A stretch of DNA of 64,000 bases from Lysinibacillus cavernae (GCF_009724685.1 NZ_WMEF01000006.1:1-64000); one strand, 5' to 3'; counted from the stretch's first letter, positions 45,742-55,311 are shown. A program made the numbers and translations. The notes: a model not told the origin generated them from the letters alone.

Positions 45742-46308
45742 TCATTTTTTTGGTCTAATCAATATGCCCTTATAAGCTAAGTAACCAAGCCATGCACCAA
45801 TCGTATTTAAAATTAAATCATCAATATCCGCAGAGCCAACTGTAAAAATAAATTGAATCGTTTCTACAACAAGACTAGAGAAAAAGCCTAAACATATAAT
45901 GACCCAAGCTTTTCGAAATTTCTTTGATAGTAATGGCAGTAAAAAGCCCATTGGAGTAAAAATTAATAAGTTACCAAGTAAATTTATAATAATGATATCC
46001 CAATTAAAATATTGAGAGTAGTTTATATAGCGGAGAATCGTTTCAAAGGGAACAAAATTAGTGGTAAGTCGCCAACTACTATAATCAAACAATCCTAAGT
46101 CACCTATAGAATAATCACCTTTAAATAACACAACTACTACATATACCAAGCGATCAATGACCAATTTATAAAAAGCCATAAATGAATAGACACTAAATAA
46201 AATCCAACCTATTACCTTTATTGTTAAATAATGCATATCAATGACGTCTCGGTATGGTAATGGGAGCTTGGCATTACTCTGAACATCCGTTATGTTGTTT
46301 TTTGACAA
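45742..46308 (-). CDS. VanZ family membrane protein
   Basis: 188 aa with four or five transmembrane helices. The VanZ core reads NLLGNLLIFTPMGFLLPLL, then VVETIQFIFTVGSADIDDL and LNTIGAWLGY. VanZ confers low-level teicoplanin resistance in enterococci; chromosomal VanZ-like proteins in spore-formers are mostly uncharacterised. It is alone, with no van genes nearby. Start TTG 46308, weak site AAGTGGGTG. Confidence 0.85.
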   Translation of the reverse strand: MSKNNITDVQSNAKLPLPYRDVIDMHYLTIKVIGWILFSVYSFMAFYKLVIDRLVYVVVVLFKGDYSIGDLGLFDYSSWRLTTNFVPFETILRYINYSQYFNWDIIIINLLGNLLIFTPMGFLLPLLSKKFRKAWVIICLGFFSSLVVETIQFIFTVGSADIDDLILNTIGAWLGYLAYKGILIRPKK

Positions 46309-46671
46309 GCTTTACACCCACTTCCCTTTATTCCTCCTCATATTTTAATATGCTATTCTAGGCCATGCAAGTAGCTGAAAAAAAATTATCTTGATTCAGC
46401 ATTTACTCTCCTCCTCTAAAGAGGGAGTTGAATACTTATGTTGAGTTTTTTCAATGGGTGCTCAATCGCTCACTAAAATAGAGAAAAAAATGCCTCGTCC
46501 ATTGACAATGACAGTGTGACTACTATCATGTGCCCCAAAGCCTCTGGCGGATGTTACAGATTTTGAAGAAAGGCTTGCATGACAGGAAATGACGGTTTAT
46601 AGGTTAACTTCTTCATGTCAGCTTGGAAAAATACGGAAGCTATTACGACGTGACGTAATGAATTAACTAAA
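46309..46671. other. Intergenic region, no gene; shares a 12-mer with 3529-3540
   Basis: About 360 bases without a supported gene. GCCTCTGGCGGA near 46543 is the reverse complement of a segment near 3529, suggesting remnants of a dispersed element. Otherwise nothing recognisable. Confidence 0.35.
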
Positions 46672-46704
46672 AAGACTGCCTCCTAATAGCAGAGGCAGCC
46701 TTTC
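46672..46704 (-). terminator. Terminator of the yng-type operon
   Basis: GACTGCCTCC pairs with the AGAGGCAGCC side; T run on the minus strand after the last gene. Confidence 0.8.
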
Positions 46705-46715
46705 AATAAGTATGT

Positions 46716-48254
46716 TTATACTGGGTTTACCCCATGTTTACGTTGTGAAAATAGTAAGTATTTTGACATATAAAGATCTAAGCGATTTTCTAGTACCTTA
46801 CGCAACTCATTCGGCTCAATCACATCATCAATGATTAGCTCTGAAGCTAATCGATACACATCAATTTCCTCTTGGTACTCTTTGCGTTTTTCGGCAATGA
46901 AGTTTGCTTGCTCCTCTTTAGGAAGCTCGGCAATTTTATTGGCATAAACGGCATTGACTGCAGCTTCTGGCCCCATTACTGCAATTTGCGCATTTGATAA
47001 TGCGATACAACAGTCTGGTTCAAAGGCTGGACCTGCCATAGCATATAAACCTGCACCATATGCTTTACGAACAATAACCGTTAACTTAGGAACAGTCGCC
47101 TCACTCATTGCAAAAATCATTTTCGCACCATGACGGATAATTCCTGCTTTCTCTACCTGTGTACCAATCATAAAGCCTGGAACATCTGCTAGGAATAGCA
47201 GCGGTATATTGAATGCATCACAAAGTGAAATGAACTTCGCCGCTTTATCAGCAGAGTCATGGAATAAAACGCCTCCCTTGACGCGTGGTTGGTTAGCGAT
47301 AATACCTATTGATTGCCCGTTAATTCGCGCAAGACCTGTAATTAATTCTGGTGCAAATAATTTCTTTACTTCACAGAACGAATCTTCATCGATAATACGA
47401 TCAATTAACTTATACATGTCAAAAGGAACGTTTTGATTCTGTGGGATTAACTCGTCTATCGATTTATCAAACGAAGCAGGTGGTTTAGGAGCCTCTACCT
47501 TACTACGTTCTGCGTAGTTACTAGGGAAATAGCCTAAATATTTACGAGCATACGTAATGGCTTCCTGTTCTGTTTTTACAAGCACATCTCCACAACCAGA
47601 AACAGAACAGTGCATTTTTGCGCCACCCATTGTTTCTAAATCTACTTTTTCACCAATAACCATTTCAGCCATTCGAGGAGATCCTAAATACATGGATGCA
47701 TTCCCCTCTACCATGACAACGATATCGCAAAATGCAGGGATGTAAGCGCCACCTGCTGCGGAAGGGCCGAATAGTAGACAAATCTGCGGTACTTTTCCAG
47801 ATAGCTTTACTTGATTATAGAAAATGCGACCCGCGCCTCTGCGACCTGGGAACATTTCTAACTGATCCGTAATACGTGCGCCTGCTGAATCAACTAAATA
47901 CAATAAAGGGCAATTAAGTTTTTCAGCCGTTTCTTGAATGCGAATCATTTTTTCAACCGTACGTTTTCCCCAAGAGCCTGCCTTAATGGTTGAATCATTG
48001 GCTAGCACACAAACCGTGCGACCATGAATTTTACCAATACCGGTAACAACACCATCAGCAGGTAAATCTCCTGCCAAACAGTTTGCATAGAGACCATCCT
48101 CTGATTGAAGACCATCATCTAGTAATAGTTCAAGACGTTCACGTACAAATAGCTTCCCTTGTTGTGCATTTTTGTCATGGTATTTTGGTAATCCACCAGT
48201 TAAAATTTTGTCCTTCATTGTAGGTGGCGTATTTTCTGTCGATATATTGCTCAT
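46716..48254 (-). CDS. yngE: Acyl-CoA carboxylase carboxyltransferase subunit (YngE; methylcrotonyl-CoA type)
   Basis: 512 aa, two crotonase-like carboxyltransferase halves. FVRERLELLLDDG, the oxyanion holes around GRRGAGRIFYNQV and GPSAAGGAYIPAF, and FLADVPGFMIGTQVEKAGI are typical of MCC/PCC beta subunits. With the biotin carboxylase and biotin protein in the same operon it should carboxylate 3-methylcrotonyl-CoA. It is the last gene of the operon, 52 bases after yngF. ATG 48254 follows GGGAGGA; the frame to 48281 runs through that site. Confidence 0.88.
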   Translation of the reverse strand: MSNISTENTPPTMKDKILTGGLPKYHDKNAQQGKLFVRERLELLLDDGLQSEDGLYANCLAGDLPADGVVTGIGKIHGRTVCVLANDSTIKAGSWGKRTVEKMIRIQETAEKLNCPLLYLVDSAGARITDQLEMFPGRRGAGRIFYNQVKLSGKVPQICLLFGPSAAGGAYIPAFCDIVVMVEGNASMYLGSPRMAEMVIGEKVDLETMGGAKMHCSVSGCGDVLVKTEQEAITYARKYLGYFPSNYAERSKVEAPKPPASFDKSIDELIPQNQNVPFDMYKLIDRIIDEDSFCEVKKLFAPELITGLARINGQSIGIIANQPRVKGGVLFHDSADKAAKFISLCDAFNIPLLFLADVPGFMIGTQVEKAGIIRHGAKMIFAMSEATVPKLTVIVRKAYGAGLYAMAGPAFEPDCCIALSNAQIAVMGPEAAVNAVYANKIAELPKEEQANFIAEKRKEYQEEIDVYRLASELIIDDVIEPNELRKVLENRLDLYMSKYLLFSQRKHGVNPV

Positions 48255-48306
48255 GTTTAATTCCTCCCTTTGCCCTATCAATTACGCCTAAATCATTTTT
48301 GGCGCT

Positions 48307-49089
48307 TTATTTCCCTGAATATTGTGGCGCTCGCTTCTCTTGGAAAGCCAATAAGCCCTCTAGTCGGTCTTCTGTAGGGATCAGTGCACTATATGCAAGT
48401 GATTCAATTTTTAAACCGGTAGCTAAATCTACCTCAACACCCTGATTGATAGCAACTTTGGCCTGCACTAAAGATAGCGGTGCATTTTTCGCCATTTCCT
48501 GCGCAAGTTGTTGCGCTTTCTCCAGTACCTCATGTCCCTCAAAAACATACTCAACGATGCCATAATCCTTGGCTTCTTCAGCATTTAATCTACGTGCTGT
48601 ATAAATTAATTCCTTTGCTTTACCAAGGCCAATTAAACGTGGAAGTCGTTGTGTCCCGCCTGCACCTGGAATAATACCAAGTGATGTTTCAGTTAGACCA
48701 AGTTTTGTATGGGTTGCTGCAAGACGTAAATCACAAGCTAATGCCAACTCTAGTCCTCCGCCAAAGGCAACACCATTCAGCACTGCAATAACAGGTTGGG
48801 CAAGTGTCTCAACTTTTGCGACAGTTGCACCAATCAGTTGCACGATTTGCTTCACTTGTCGATCAGACATACCCTTGCGTTCTTTTAAATCTGCCCCTGC
48901 ACAAAATGCCTTTTCCCCTGCGCCTGTTAGTAAGACCACTCGCACTGCAGGATCTCCATTAATTTGGTCAAGCGTGTCAGACAGCTCGCGAAGTAACTGG
49001 ACAGACATGGCATTCGCGGCTTCAGGTCTTGAAAGGGTAACAAGTCCAATACTTCCTTCTAGTAATTCAAAACGAACGAGTTGCGTCAT
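48307..49089 (-). CDS. yngF: Enoyl-CoA hydratase (YngF; methylglutaconyl-CoA hydratase role)
   Basis: 260 aa crotonase with both hydratase glutamates: GGGLELALACD and GLTETSLGIIPGAGGTQRLPR. FCAGADLKER forms the oxyanion hole. In the leucine pathway it would hydrate 3-methylglutaconyl-CoA to HMG-CoA, feeding the lyase encoded just upstream. Its ATG overlaps the HMG-CoA lyase stop codon (ATGA), so the two are coupled. Confidence 0.9.
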   Translation of the reverse strand: MTQLVRFELLEGSIGLVTLSRPEAANAMSVQLLRELSDTLDQINGDPAVRVVLLTGAGEKAFCAGADLKERKGMSDRQVKQIVQLIGATVAKVETLAQPVIAVLNGVAFGGGLELALACDLRLAATHTKLGLTETSLGIIPGAGGTQRLPRLIGLGKAKELIYTARRLNAEEAKDYGIVEYVFEGHEVLEKAQQLAQEMAKNAPLSLVQAKVAINQGVEVDLATGLKIESLAYSALIPTEDRLEGLLAFQEKRAPQYSGK

Positions 49090-50003
49090 AGTTGATTTGC
49101 ACTCCTTTCATTACGGACAATAGCCATTTGCTTCGATGCAACAGCTTTGCCTAATTTTTCTTCAATAAAGAGTGCCGCCTCTAGCACTTTCTGTCGATTT
49201 ATTCCTGTTTCAATGCCCATCTCATCGAATAAATATAATAAATCTTCCGTTGCAACATTACCTGAAGCGCCCTTAGCATATGGACAGCCCCCTAATCCAC
49301 CAAGTGCACTATCAAACTTGGTAATGCCCATTTCTAATGATTTCATAATATTGGCTAGTGCTGTCCCACGTGTATCATGAAAATGCATGGCAAAGTTTTC
49401 AGCACCATATCGTTTTAGTAATTCCTCTAACAGATACTCAACCTGAGTTGGTACGCCAACTCCAATTGTGTCACCGAGAGATATTTCAGTCACACCCATC
49501 TCCAATAATTTGTCCGTTACACGTAGTACCTTGTCGGGATGTATATACCCCTCGTACGGACAGCCAATAACTGTTGATATATAACCTCGGACTTTTTTCT
49601 TTGCAGCCTTTGCCCCTACTACTACTTCCTCTACTATTGGAAATGTATCGACTATTGTTTTATTAATATTATTTTGGTTATGACTTTCACTAGCAGACAT
49701 AAATATACTTACTTCATCTACTTCAGCCTGCAATGCACGTTCTAAGCCCCGCATATTTGGTACAAGTGCTGCATAGGTAATATCCTTGTGCCGTTTAATT
49801 TCTTGAAGAACTTCTACCGCATCCGCTAATTGAGGTATCCATTTTGGATGAACAAACGACGTTACTTCGATATAATTTAATCCCGTTTGACTCAATAAAT
49901 TCACTAATTGTACTTTATCTACGGTTGTAATATGCGTTTTTTCATTTTGCAAACCATCTCGAGGACCAACTTCTTTAATTATGACATGCTTAGGTAGCTG
50001 CAT
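49086..50003 (-). CDS. yngG: Hydroxymethylglutaryl-CoA lyase (YngG)
   Basis: 305 aa DRE-TIM metallolyase. EVGPRDGLQNE holds catalytic Arg/Asp, and MHFHDTRGTALAN the metal-binding histidines; the GGLGGCPYAKGASGNVATED loop carries the conserved cysteine. It splits HMG-CoA to acetoacetate and acetyl-CoA, the final step of leucine degradation. Start ATG 50003 after GAGGAGG, 14 bases after the biotin-attachment gene. Confidence 0.94.
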   Translation of the reverse strand: MQLPKHVIIKEVGPRDGLQNEKTHITTVDKVQLVNLLSQTGLNYIEVTSFVHPKWIPQLADAVEVLQEIKRHKDITYAALVPNMRGLERALQAEVDEVSIFMSASESHNQNNINKTIVDTFPIVEEVVVGAKAAKKKVRGYISTVIGCPYEGYIHPDKVLRVTDKLLEMGVTEISLGDTIGVGVPTQVEYLLEELLKRYGAENFAMHFHDTRGTALANIMKSLEMGITKFDSALGGLGGCPYAKGASGNVATEDLLYLFDEMGIETGINRQKVLEAALFIEEKLGKAVASKQMAIVRNERSANQL

Positions 50004-50017
50004 AGAAAGGCCTCCTC

Positions 50018-50230
50018 TTATTCAATTTCTAAAATATCATCATCGACGTTAATGAAATCTCCTTCATTGGCAATGATTTTTGTTACCACGCCATCCTCTT
50101 CTGCCGCAATTGGAATTTCCATTTTCATTGATTCTAAAATGGCTACATCTTGACCTGCTGTCACTTTCTCACCTTCTGTTACGACGATTTTCCATACTGT
50201 TCCTGCCATGCTTGCTTTTACTGTTGCCAT
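50018..50230 (-). CDS. yngHB: Biotin/lipoyl attachment domain protein (YngHB)
   Basis: 70 aa, a single biotinyl domain. The biotinylated lysine is in ILESMKMEIPI, flanked by the usual MAGTVWKIVV and GDFINVDDDILEIE. It is the free BCCP that carries carboxybiotin between the biotin carboxylase (upstream gene) and the carboxyltransferase. ATG 50230 is placed eight bases after GGAGTG; ATG 50236 is too close. Confidence 0.92.
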   Translation of the reverse strand: MATVKASMAGTVWKIVVTEGEKVTAGQDVAILESMKMEIPIAAEEDGVVTKIIANEGDFINVDDDILEIE

Positions 50231-50297
50231 TATCATTCACTCCTATTTTTAAGTCATGCATTCGCACTTCCTATGAAGCACGAATGCCCTTATCTTG

Positions 50298-51656
50298 TTA
50301 TTTTGATTCTGCTAATTGCGGTAAGTAATATTGCTCTACAAACTTCGTAGTTGTATAGCCTTTTAAAAATTGTTCATGCATTACGGTTTTCAACAACATC
50401 GGAATGTTCGTTTGAATACCCTCCACTTTATACGCTTTTAGTGCCTCGGTTAGTCTTTCACACGCAATCGCCCTTGTTTCCCCCCATACCACCAATTTAC
50501 TAATCATTGGGTCATAAAATGGCGTTACTACTGAGCCTGCCTCTACACCGCATTCATGTCGAATCCCTTCACCTGTCGGTAACTCAAGAGCAGTGATGGT
50601 ACCTGGAGATGGGAAAAAAGTTGAAGGATTTTCAGCGTATATACGCACTTCAATCGCATGCCCTTCTTTAGTAATACTTTCTCTAGTAAATGTTAGTGAT
50701 TGTTTTGCTGCAATTTTTAATTGCTCTTCTACCAAATCAAGCTTCGTAATTTCCTCTGTTACTGGATGCTCTACTTGTAATCTTGTATTCATCTCTAAGA
50801 AGTAAAAGTTTTGATTTTCATCTACTAAGTACTCAATCGTTCCAGCATTGACATAGCCAATATGCTTCGCGGCCTTAACTGACGCTTCTAGCATCTGCTC
50901 TCTGGTCTCTAGAGAAATGAACGGCGATGGTGCTTCTTCTACTACCTTTTGATTTCTTCGTTGAATGGAGCATTCACGTTCAAATAAAGGTACGACATTC
51001 CCTTGATTGTCTGCGATAATTTGTACTTCGACATGGTGTGGATTAGCTATAAAGCGCTCCATATACATCGTGCCATCCCCAAAAAATGACTGAGCACGTT
51101 TTTGATTTCCCTCAAATGCTTTCTCAAGCTCCTCTACATTTTCAACAAGCTGCATACCGATACCACCACCACCAGCTGATGCCTTTAACATAATTGGATA
51201 GCCTAAACGCTCTGCAATTTCAGTAGCTTCTGCTACATCTTTCACAGGTGTCTCTACACCTTCTACGATAGGTACACCAGCAGCTTTCATTGTTTTACGT
51301 GCCTCTAATTTACTACCCATTGAAGCAATCACATCAGCACTTGGTCCAATAAAAATTAAACCCGCATCAGTACAGCGTTTTGCGAATCCAGCATTCTCTG
51401 ATAATAGACCATAGCCTGGATGAACAGCCTCTGCACCACTTTCTTGTGCGATTTCAAGAATACGGTCAATATTTAAATAGCTTTGTGCAACGGGTGGCTT
51501 CCCTACACAGTAAGCTTCGTCTGCATCCTTCACATGTAAGCTTTCAGCATCCGCCTCCGAATAGATAGCAACCGTATGAATATTTAGGCGCTTACATGTT
51601 CTGATAACACGTCTAGCAATCTCCCCACGATTTGCAATTAATACCTTTTTGAACAT
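50298..51656 (-). CDS. yngH: Biotin carboxylase subunit (YngH type)
   Basis: 452 aa, ATP-grasp biotin carboxylase: MFKKVLIANRGEIARRVIR, VHPGYGLLSENAGFA, the ATP-binding KASAGGGGIGM and ERECSIQRRNQKVVEEAPS, and EMNTRLQVEHPVTE with catalytic residues. Length matches free-standing AccC/YngH. It carboxylates the biotin of the small BCCP encoded next. The operon context sets it apart from fatty-acid AccC. ATG 51656 gives the family N-terminus; GTG 51662 is also possible. Confidence 0.92.
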   Translation of the reverse strand: MFKKVLIANRGEIARRVIRTCKRLNIHTVAIYSEADAESLHVKDADEAYCVGKPPVAQSYLNIDRILEIAQESGAEAVHPGYGLLSENAGFAKRCTDAGLIFIGPSADVIASMGSKLEARKTMKAAGVPIVEGVETPVKDVAEATEIAERLGYPIMLKASAGGGGIGMQLVENVEELEKAFEGNQKRAQSFFGDGTMYMERFIANPHHVEVQIIADNQGNVVPLFERECSIQRRNQKVVEEAPSPFISLETREQMLEASVKAAKHIGYVNAGTIEYLVDENQNFYFLEMNTRLQVEHPVTEEITKLDLVEEQLKIAAKQSLTFTRESITKEGHAIEVRIYAENPSTFFPSPGTITALELPTGEGIRHECGVEAGSVVTPFYDPMISKLVVWGETRAIACERLTEALKAYKVEGIQTNIPMLLKTVMHEQFLKGYTTTKFVEQYYLPQLAESK

Positions 51657-51671
51657 ATCCACTGCTCCTCC

Positions 51672-53306
51672 TTACTTTACGGTCATTACAAAATCTTCAC
51701 GTAATTTATATTTTTGAATTTTTCCAGATGCAGTCATTGGATAGTTATCGATAAAGAAAATATGTCGTGGAATTTTATGTCTAGAAATTTTGTCTCGACA
51801 ATAATCTCGAATTTCTTCCTCTGTTGCCTGCTCGCCTTCTCTTAAAATGATCCAAGCTGCTGCTTCTTCCCCATAAACAGGATCAGGTACACCAGCAACC
51901 TGTACATCTGAAATTTTCGGATGTGTATAAAGGAACTCCTCAATTTCCCTAGGATATAAATTTTCACCACCGCGAATGATCATATCTTTCAATCGACCTG
52001 TTACACGGACATAGCCCGCTTCATCCATCGTTGCCAAATCGCCTGTATGTAGCCAGCCATCCTGATCAATAGCAAGGTCTGTTTCCTCTTGGTTTTTATA
52101 ATAGCCCTTCATTACATGGTAGCCTCTTGTACATAGCTCCCCTTGTTCATTCGTCGGGGCTTCCTCAGTTGTACCAGGAACAACAATCTTTACTTCTAAG
52201 TTGGGTAAAGCACGACCAACCGTTTCTACTTTTAACGCTAACAGGTCATCCGTTCTTGTTTGAGTAATAACTGGCGATGATTCCGTTTGACCATAGCAGA
52301 TTGTAATATCTTTCATGCCCATTTTCTCAATGACCGATTTCATAACCTCGATTGGACAATTTGAGCCTGCCATGACTCCTGTACGTAAAGTTGAAAGATC
52401 GAAAGACGCAAAATTCGGTAAATTAAGTTCGCTAATGAACATTGTTGGCACGCCATGTAATCCTGTGCATTTTTCTTGTTGTACAGTTTTTAGCACCTCT
52501 TCAGGTGAAAATTCCTGCACTGGCACCATCGTTCCACCCCTTGTCGTAATGGCTAATGTCCCAATGACACAACCAAAGCAATGGAAGAATGGAACAGGGA
52601 TACACAAACGATCTTCTGCAGTTAAACGCATACACTCTGCTATGTTGACAGCATTGTTAACTAAGTTAAAGTGCGTTAACATCACACCTTTAGGAAAGCC
52701 TGTTGTACCAGACGTATATTGAATATTAATCACATCATCATAATGAAGAGATTGCTCTCTTTGTTCTAATTGTTCCTCGGTTACTCGCTCGGCAGCAGAC
52801 AAAACATCTGACCAATTCAGTACACCAGGGTATTTTGTTTCACCGATTAAAATAACATTTTTTAATAAAGGTAGTCGCTCTGATTGCAAATTACCTGGTT
52901 CACAATGTTCAAGCTCTGGACATAACTCTTGAAGTGTATTGATAAAAGAATGGTCTCGATAATTTTCAATTAAAAAAATCGTTTTGGCATCAGATTGTTT
53001 TAATAGATACTCCAACTCACTTGCACGATAATTGGTATTTACCGTAACGATTGGTGCACCCATCTTCCCTGTACCAAATTGAAGTTGCACCCACTCAGGA
53101 ACATTCGTCGTCCATACTGCAATATGGTCTCCTTTTTCAATACCTAGAGCCATTAAGCCTCTCGCGACTAGTCGAACTTGACGATTTAGCTGCTTATACG
53201 TCATGCGTAAATCCCTATCAGCATAGACTAAAGCTTCGTTCTGTGGATACTTTTTAGATTGTTCATCTAGCAATTGACCAATTGTTTGATACACAAGCTC
53301 TGCCAT
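51672..53306 (-). CDS. yngI: AMP-dependent acyl-CoA synthetase (YngI-like)
   Basis: 544 aa ANL ligase. YTSGTTGFPKGVMLTHFN, CYGQTESSPV, HTGDLATMDEAGYV, GRLKDMIIRGGENLYPREIE and the C-terminal lysine in TASGKIQKYKL are complete. The role in the branched-chain pathway is to activate short or branched acids. It sits between yngJ and yngH, only 15 bases from the biotin carboxylase start, and follows a 124-base gap with a strong hairpin. Start ATG 53306 after AAGGGGGA. Confidence 0.9.
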   Translation of the reverse strand: MAELVYQTIGQLLDEQSKKYPQNEALVYADRDLRMTYKQLNRQVRLVARGLMALGIEKGDHIAVWTTNVPEWVQLQFGTGKMGAPIVTVNTNYRASELEYLLKQSDAKTIFLIENYRDHSFINTLQELCPELEHCEPGNLQSERLPLLKNVILIGETKYPGVLNWSDVLSAAERVTEEQLEQREQSLHYDDVINIQYTSGTTGFPKGVMLTHFNLVNNAVNIAECMRLTAEDRLCIPVPFFHCFGCVIGTLAITTRGGTMVPVQEFSPEEVLKTVQQEKCTGLHGVPTMFISELNLPNFASFDLSTLRTGVMAGSNCPIEVMKSVIEKMGMKDITICYGQTESSPVITQTRTDDLLALKVETVGRALPNLEVKIVVPGTTEEAPTNEQGELCTRGYHVMKGYYKNQEETDLAIDQDGWLHTGDLATMDEAGYVRVTGRLKDMIIRGGENLYPREIEEFLYTHPKISDVQVAGVPDPVYGEEAAAWIILREGEQATEEEIRDYCRDKISRHKIPRHIFFIDNYPMTASGKIQKYKLREDFVMTVK

Positions 53307-53346
53307 GAAGATCCCCCTTATTTATGCTACTTAACTTCTTTCAACG

Positions 53347-53402
53347 GTGTCTCGGAATCGGAAAGGAGTGCTTTGTGCAAGCACAAAGCCAATTCCGGAC
53401 AC
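53347..53402. other. Strong composite hairpin inside the yng-type operon
   Basis: Outer stem GTGTC/GACAC, then CGGAAT/ATTCCG, then a perfect inner stem GCTTTGTGC/GCACAAAGC with a two-base loop. A second small dyad (CAATTAT...ATAATTG) follows at 53402-53422. There is no T run, so it is likely an mRNA processing or stability element, or a dispersed palindromic repeat inserted between yngJ and yngI. Confidence 0.65.
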
Positions 53403-53430
53403 AATTATACAAAGGCATAATTGATGATGA

Positions 53431-54573
53431 TTAACAGCCAATTAGACGAGAAATTACGAGACGTTGAATTTCTGATGTTCCTTCACCGATTTCCATTAAC
53501 TTAATGTCACGTAAATGACGTTCCACATCGTATTCTTTCATATACCCAGAACCACCATGAATTTGGATCGCTTGATTACATGTACGGAAGCCCATTTCAG
53601 AAGCAAATAGTTTAGCCATCGCAGCTTCTTTGCCGAATGGTTTCTTTTGATCTTTTAGCCATGCCGCCTTATGTACTAGCGTACGAGCAAGCTCAATTTC
53701 CATTGCCATATCAGCTAATTTGAATTGAATAGCCTGTAGCTTTGAAATAGGTGCACCAAATTGTTCACGTTCTTTAGCGAACTTCAGCGCCTTTTCATAA
53801 GCTGCCTGTGCAATCCCGACAGAAAGTGCTGCAATAGAAATACGACCACCATCTAATGTATTTAAAAACTGGCTAAATCCCCGTTTTTCATCTCCTAAAA
53901 GATTTGCTCGTGGAACACGAACATTTTGCAACACAATTTCACATGTATTGGAGCCACGTACACCCATTTTGTCATAATTACAGTTAATCGTTACACCTGG
54001 TGTATTTGTTGGCACTATAATAGAAGAAATGATTTTCTTGCCATCTTCACGTTTACCAGTTATCGCAGTTACGATAATTTGTCGAGCGTATCCTGCATTG
54101 GTAATCCAGCATTTTTCTCCATTAATAATGTAGTCGTCACCATCAATAACTGCCGTGGTGCGTGTGCCACCAGCATCTGAACCTGCATTAGGCTCCGTTA
54201 AACCGAATGCTCCTAATGTCTCACCCTTTGCTAATGGAACAAGCCATTCTCGCTTTTGTTCCTCTGTGCCGAAGTTGTAAATTGGCGAAGCCCCTAAGCT
54301 AACAGCAGCTGCATAGCTTAACCCTGTGCCCCCACATGCACGACCAATTTCCTCTACAGCTAAAGCGTAGGACACCGTATCACCGCCTGAGCCACCATAT
54401 TCTTCAGGAAATGGGATACCCAATAAACCTAGTTCCGCCATCTTCTCAAAGCTTTCTATTCTCATTGTTGATGTCTCATCAACCTCACGAGCATACGGTT
54501 TAATCTCTTTCTCAGCAAAATCACGCACCATGTCTCGAATCATTACTTGCTCTTTTGTTAATTCAAAATTCAT
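53431..54573 (-). CDS. yngJ: Acyl-CoA dehydrogenase (YngJ; isovaleryl-CoA dehydrogenase role)
   Basis: 380 aa flavoprotein. FGLTEPNAGSDAGGTRTTA (FAD/substrate), WITNAGYA, the AFAKEREQFG-like segment FAKEREQFGAPISKLQ and IQIHGGSGYMKEYDVERHLRD followed by the EGTSEIQRL end. First gene of the operon; it would oxidise isovaleryl-CoA to 3-methylcrotonyl-CoA with electrons to ETF. ATG 54573 follows AGGGGGAA; the longer frame to 54603 begins in the leader. A palindromic operator lies about 70 bases upstream. Confidence 0.92.
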   Translation of the reverse strand: MNFELTKEQVMIRDMVRDFAEKEIKPYAREVDETSTMRIESFEKMAELGLLGIPFPEEYGGSGGDTVSYALAVEEIGRACGGTGLSYAAAVSLGASPIYNFGTEEQKREWLVPLAKGETLGAFGLTEPNAGSDAGGTRTTAVIDGDDYIINGEKCWITNAGYARQIIVTAITGKREDGKKIISSIIVPTNTPGVTINCNYDKMGVRGSNTCEIVLQNVRVPRANLLGDEKRGFSQFLNTLDGGRISIAALSVGIAQAAYEKALKFAKEREQFGAPISKLQAIQFKLADMAMEIELARTLVHKAAWLKDQKKPFGKEAAMAKLFASEMGFRTCNQAIQIHGGSGYMKEYDVERHLRDIKLMEIGEGTSEIQRLVISRLIGC

Positions 54574-54641
54574 CCCTATTCCCCCTAATGTCAAATTTGC
54601 CATAGTAGATTTAACTCGATGACAATTGCTTTAAGTAAAAT

Positions 54642-54655
54642 ACCGACTAGTCGGT
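54642..54655. promoter_or_regulatory. Palindromic operator, likely TetR site
   Basis: ACCGACTAGTCGGT is a perfect 14-bp palindrome between the TetR gene and yngJ. TetR-family operators commonly have this form. A control of the yng-type operon by the adjacent TetR protein is a direct inference from position. Confidence 0.7.
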
Positions 54656-54670
54656 TTGTAAAAACAAATA

Positions 54671-54693
54671 ATAAAACCAGTGTTTTCTACTGG
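54671..54693 (-). terminator. Weak terminator of the tetR-like gene
   Basis: CCAGT/ACTGG hairpin with T-rich sequence on the minus strand, just after the stop codon. Confidence 0.5.
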
Positions 54694-55311
54694 CTACCCC
54701 TTTATTATAAATTGCTTCGCTTCTTCCATTGCTTGTTCCGTTACAATGGCACGTAATACCATATCGGTAAATACATCTGTAATTTGTTCCATTGTTAATT
54801 GCCCTGATTGCTTAAACCATTTGTAAGTCCAGTTAATCATCCCCACAATTGCCATTGTGACAATCGTACAAGGTAATTCGGTACGAAAAACCTTTGATTC
54901 CTGGCCCTCTGCTATCACTTTTTGTAAGATATCTCGATAGTGATCTCGCTTTTTATGAATGATGTCACTATATTCATCTGAGAGTGAACGACTCTCTTCA
55001 TAAAAAATTGTAATATGTGCTTGATACATATCAAATACCTGTGTCAGTGTTTGCAACATGGCACATAAACGTGTGATGGGAGTGTCGTATTTGTCATATG
55101 CATCCTGCGATTGTTGAATAACATATGAAATAAAGACATCATGAATTTCATATAACAATTCATCTTTAGATTTAAAATTATGATAAAATCCACCCTTTGA
55201 TGCCCCAATATATTCAACAATGCGATCAACCGTTACATTGTGATAACCATCTTGCTGAAACAGTTCCACTGAAGCGTCTACAATTCTTTGTTTTAACGTT
55301 TTCTTTACCAT
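54694..55311 (-). CDS. TetR/AcrR family regulator of the acyl-CoA operon
   Basis: 205 aa. N-terminal helix-turn-helix: RIVDASVELFQQDGYHNVTVDRI then GASKGGFYHNFKSKDELLYEI. The C-terminal ligand domain (about 80-205) is all-helical. Located immediately upstream of yngJ on the same strand with a palindromic operator between. It is likely to repress the operon and to respond to an acyl-CoA, like FadR or LiuR-type regulators; the ligand is not shown. I use ATG 55311 rather than GTG 55317. Confidence 0.85.
   Translation of the reverse strand: MVKKTLKQRIVDASVELFQQDGYHNVTVDRIVEYIGASKGGFYHNFKSKDELLYEIHDVFISYVIQQSQDAYDKYDTPITRLCAMLQTLTQVFDMYQAHITIFYEESRSLSDEYSDIIHKKRDHYRDILQKVIAEGQESKVFRTELPCTIVTMAIVGMINWTYKWFKQSGQLTMEQITDVFTDMVLRAIVTEQAMEEAKQFIIKG

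Noticed and set aside
45742..46308. Glycopeptide resistance locus
   Set aside because: Only a VanZ-like gene is present; no vanA/H/X/R/S-like genes accompany it.
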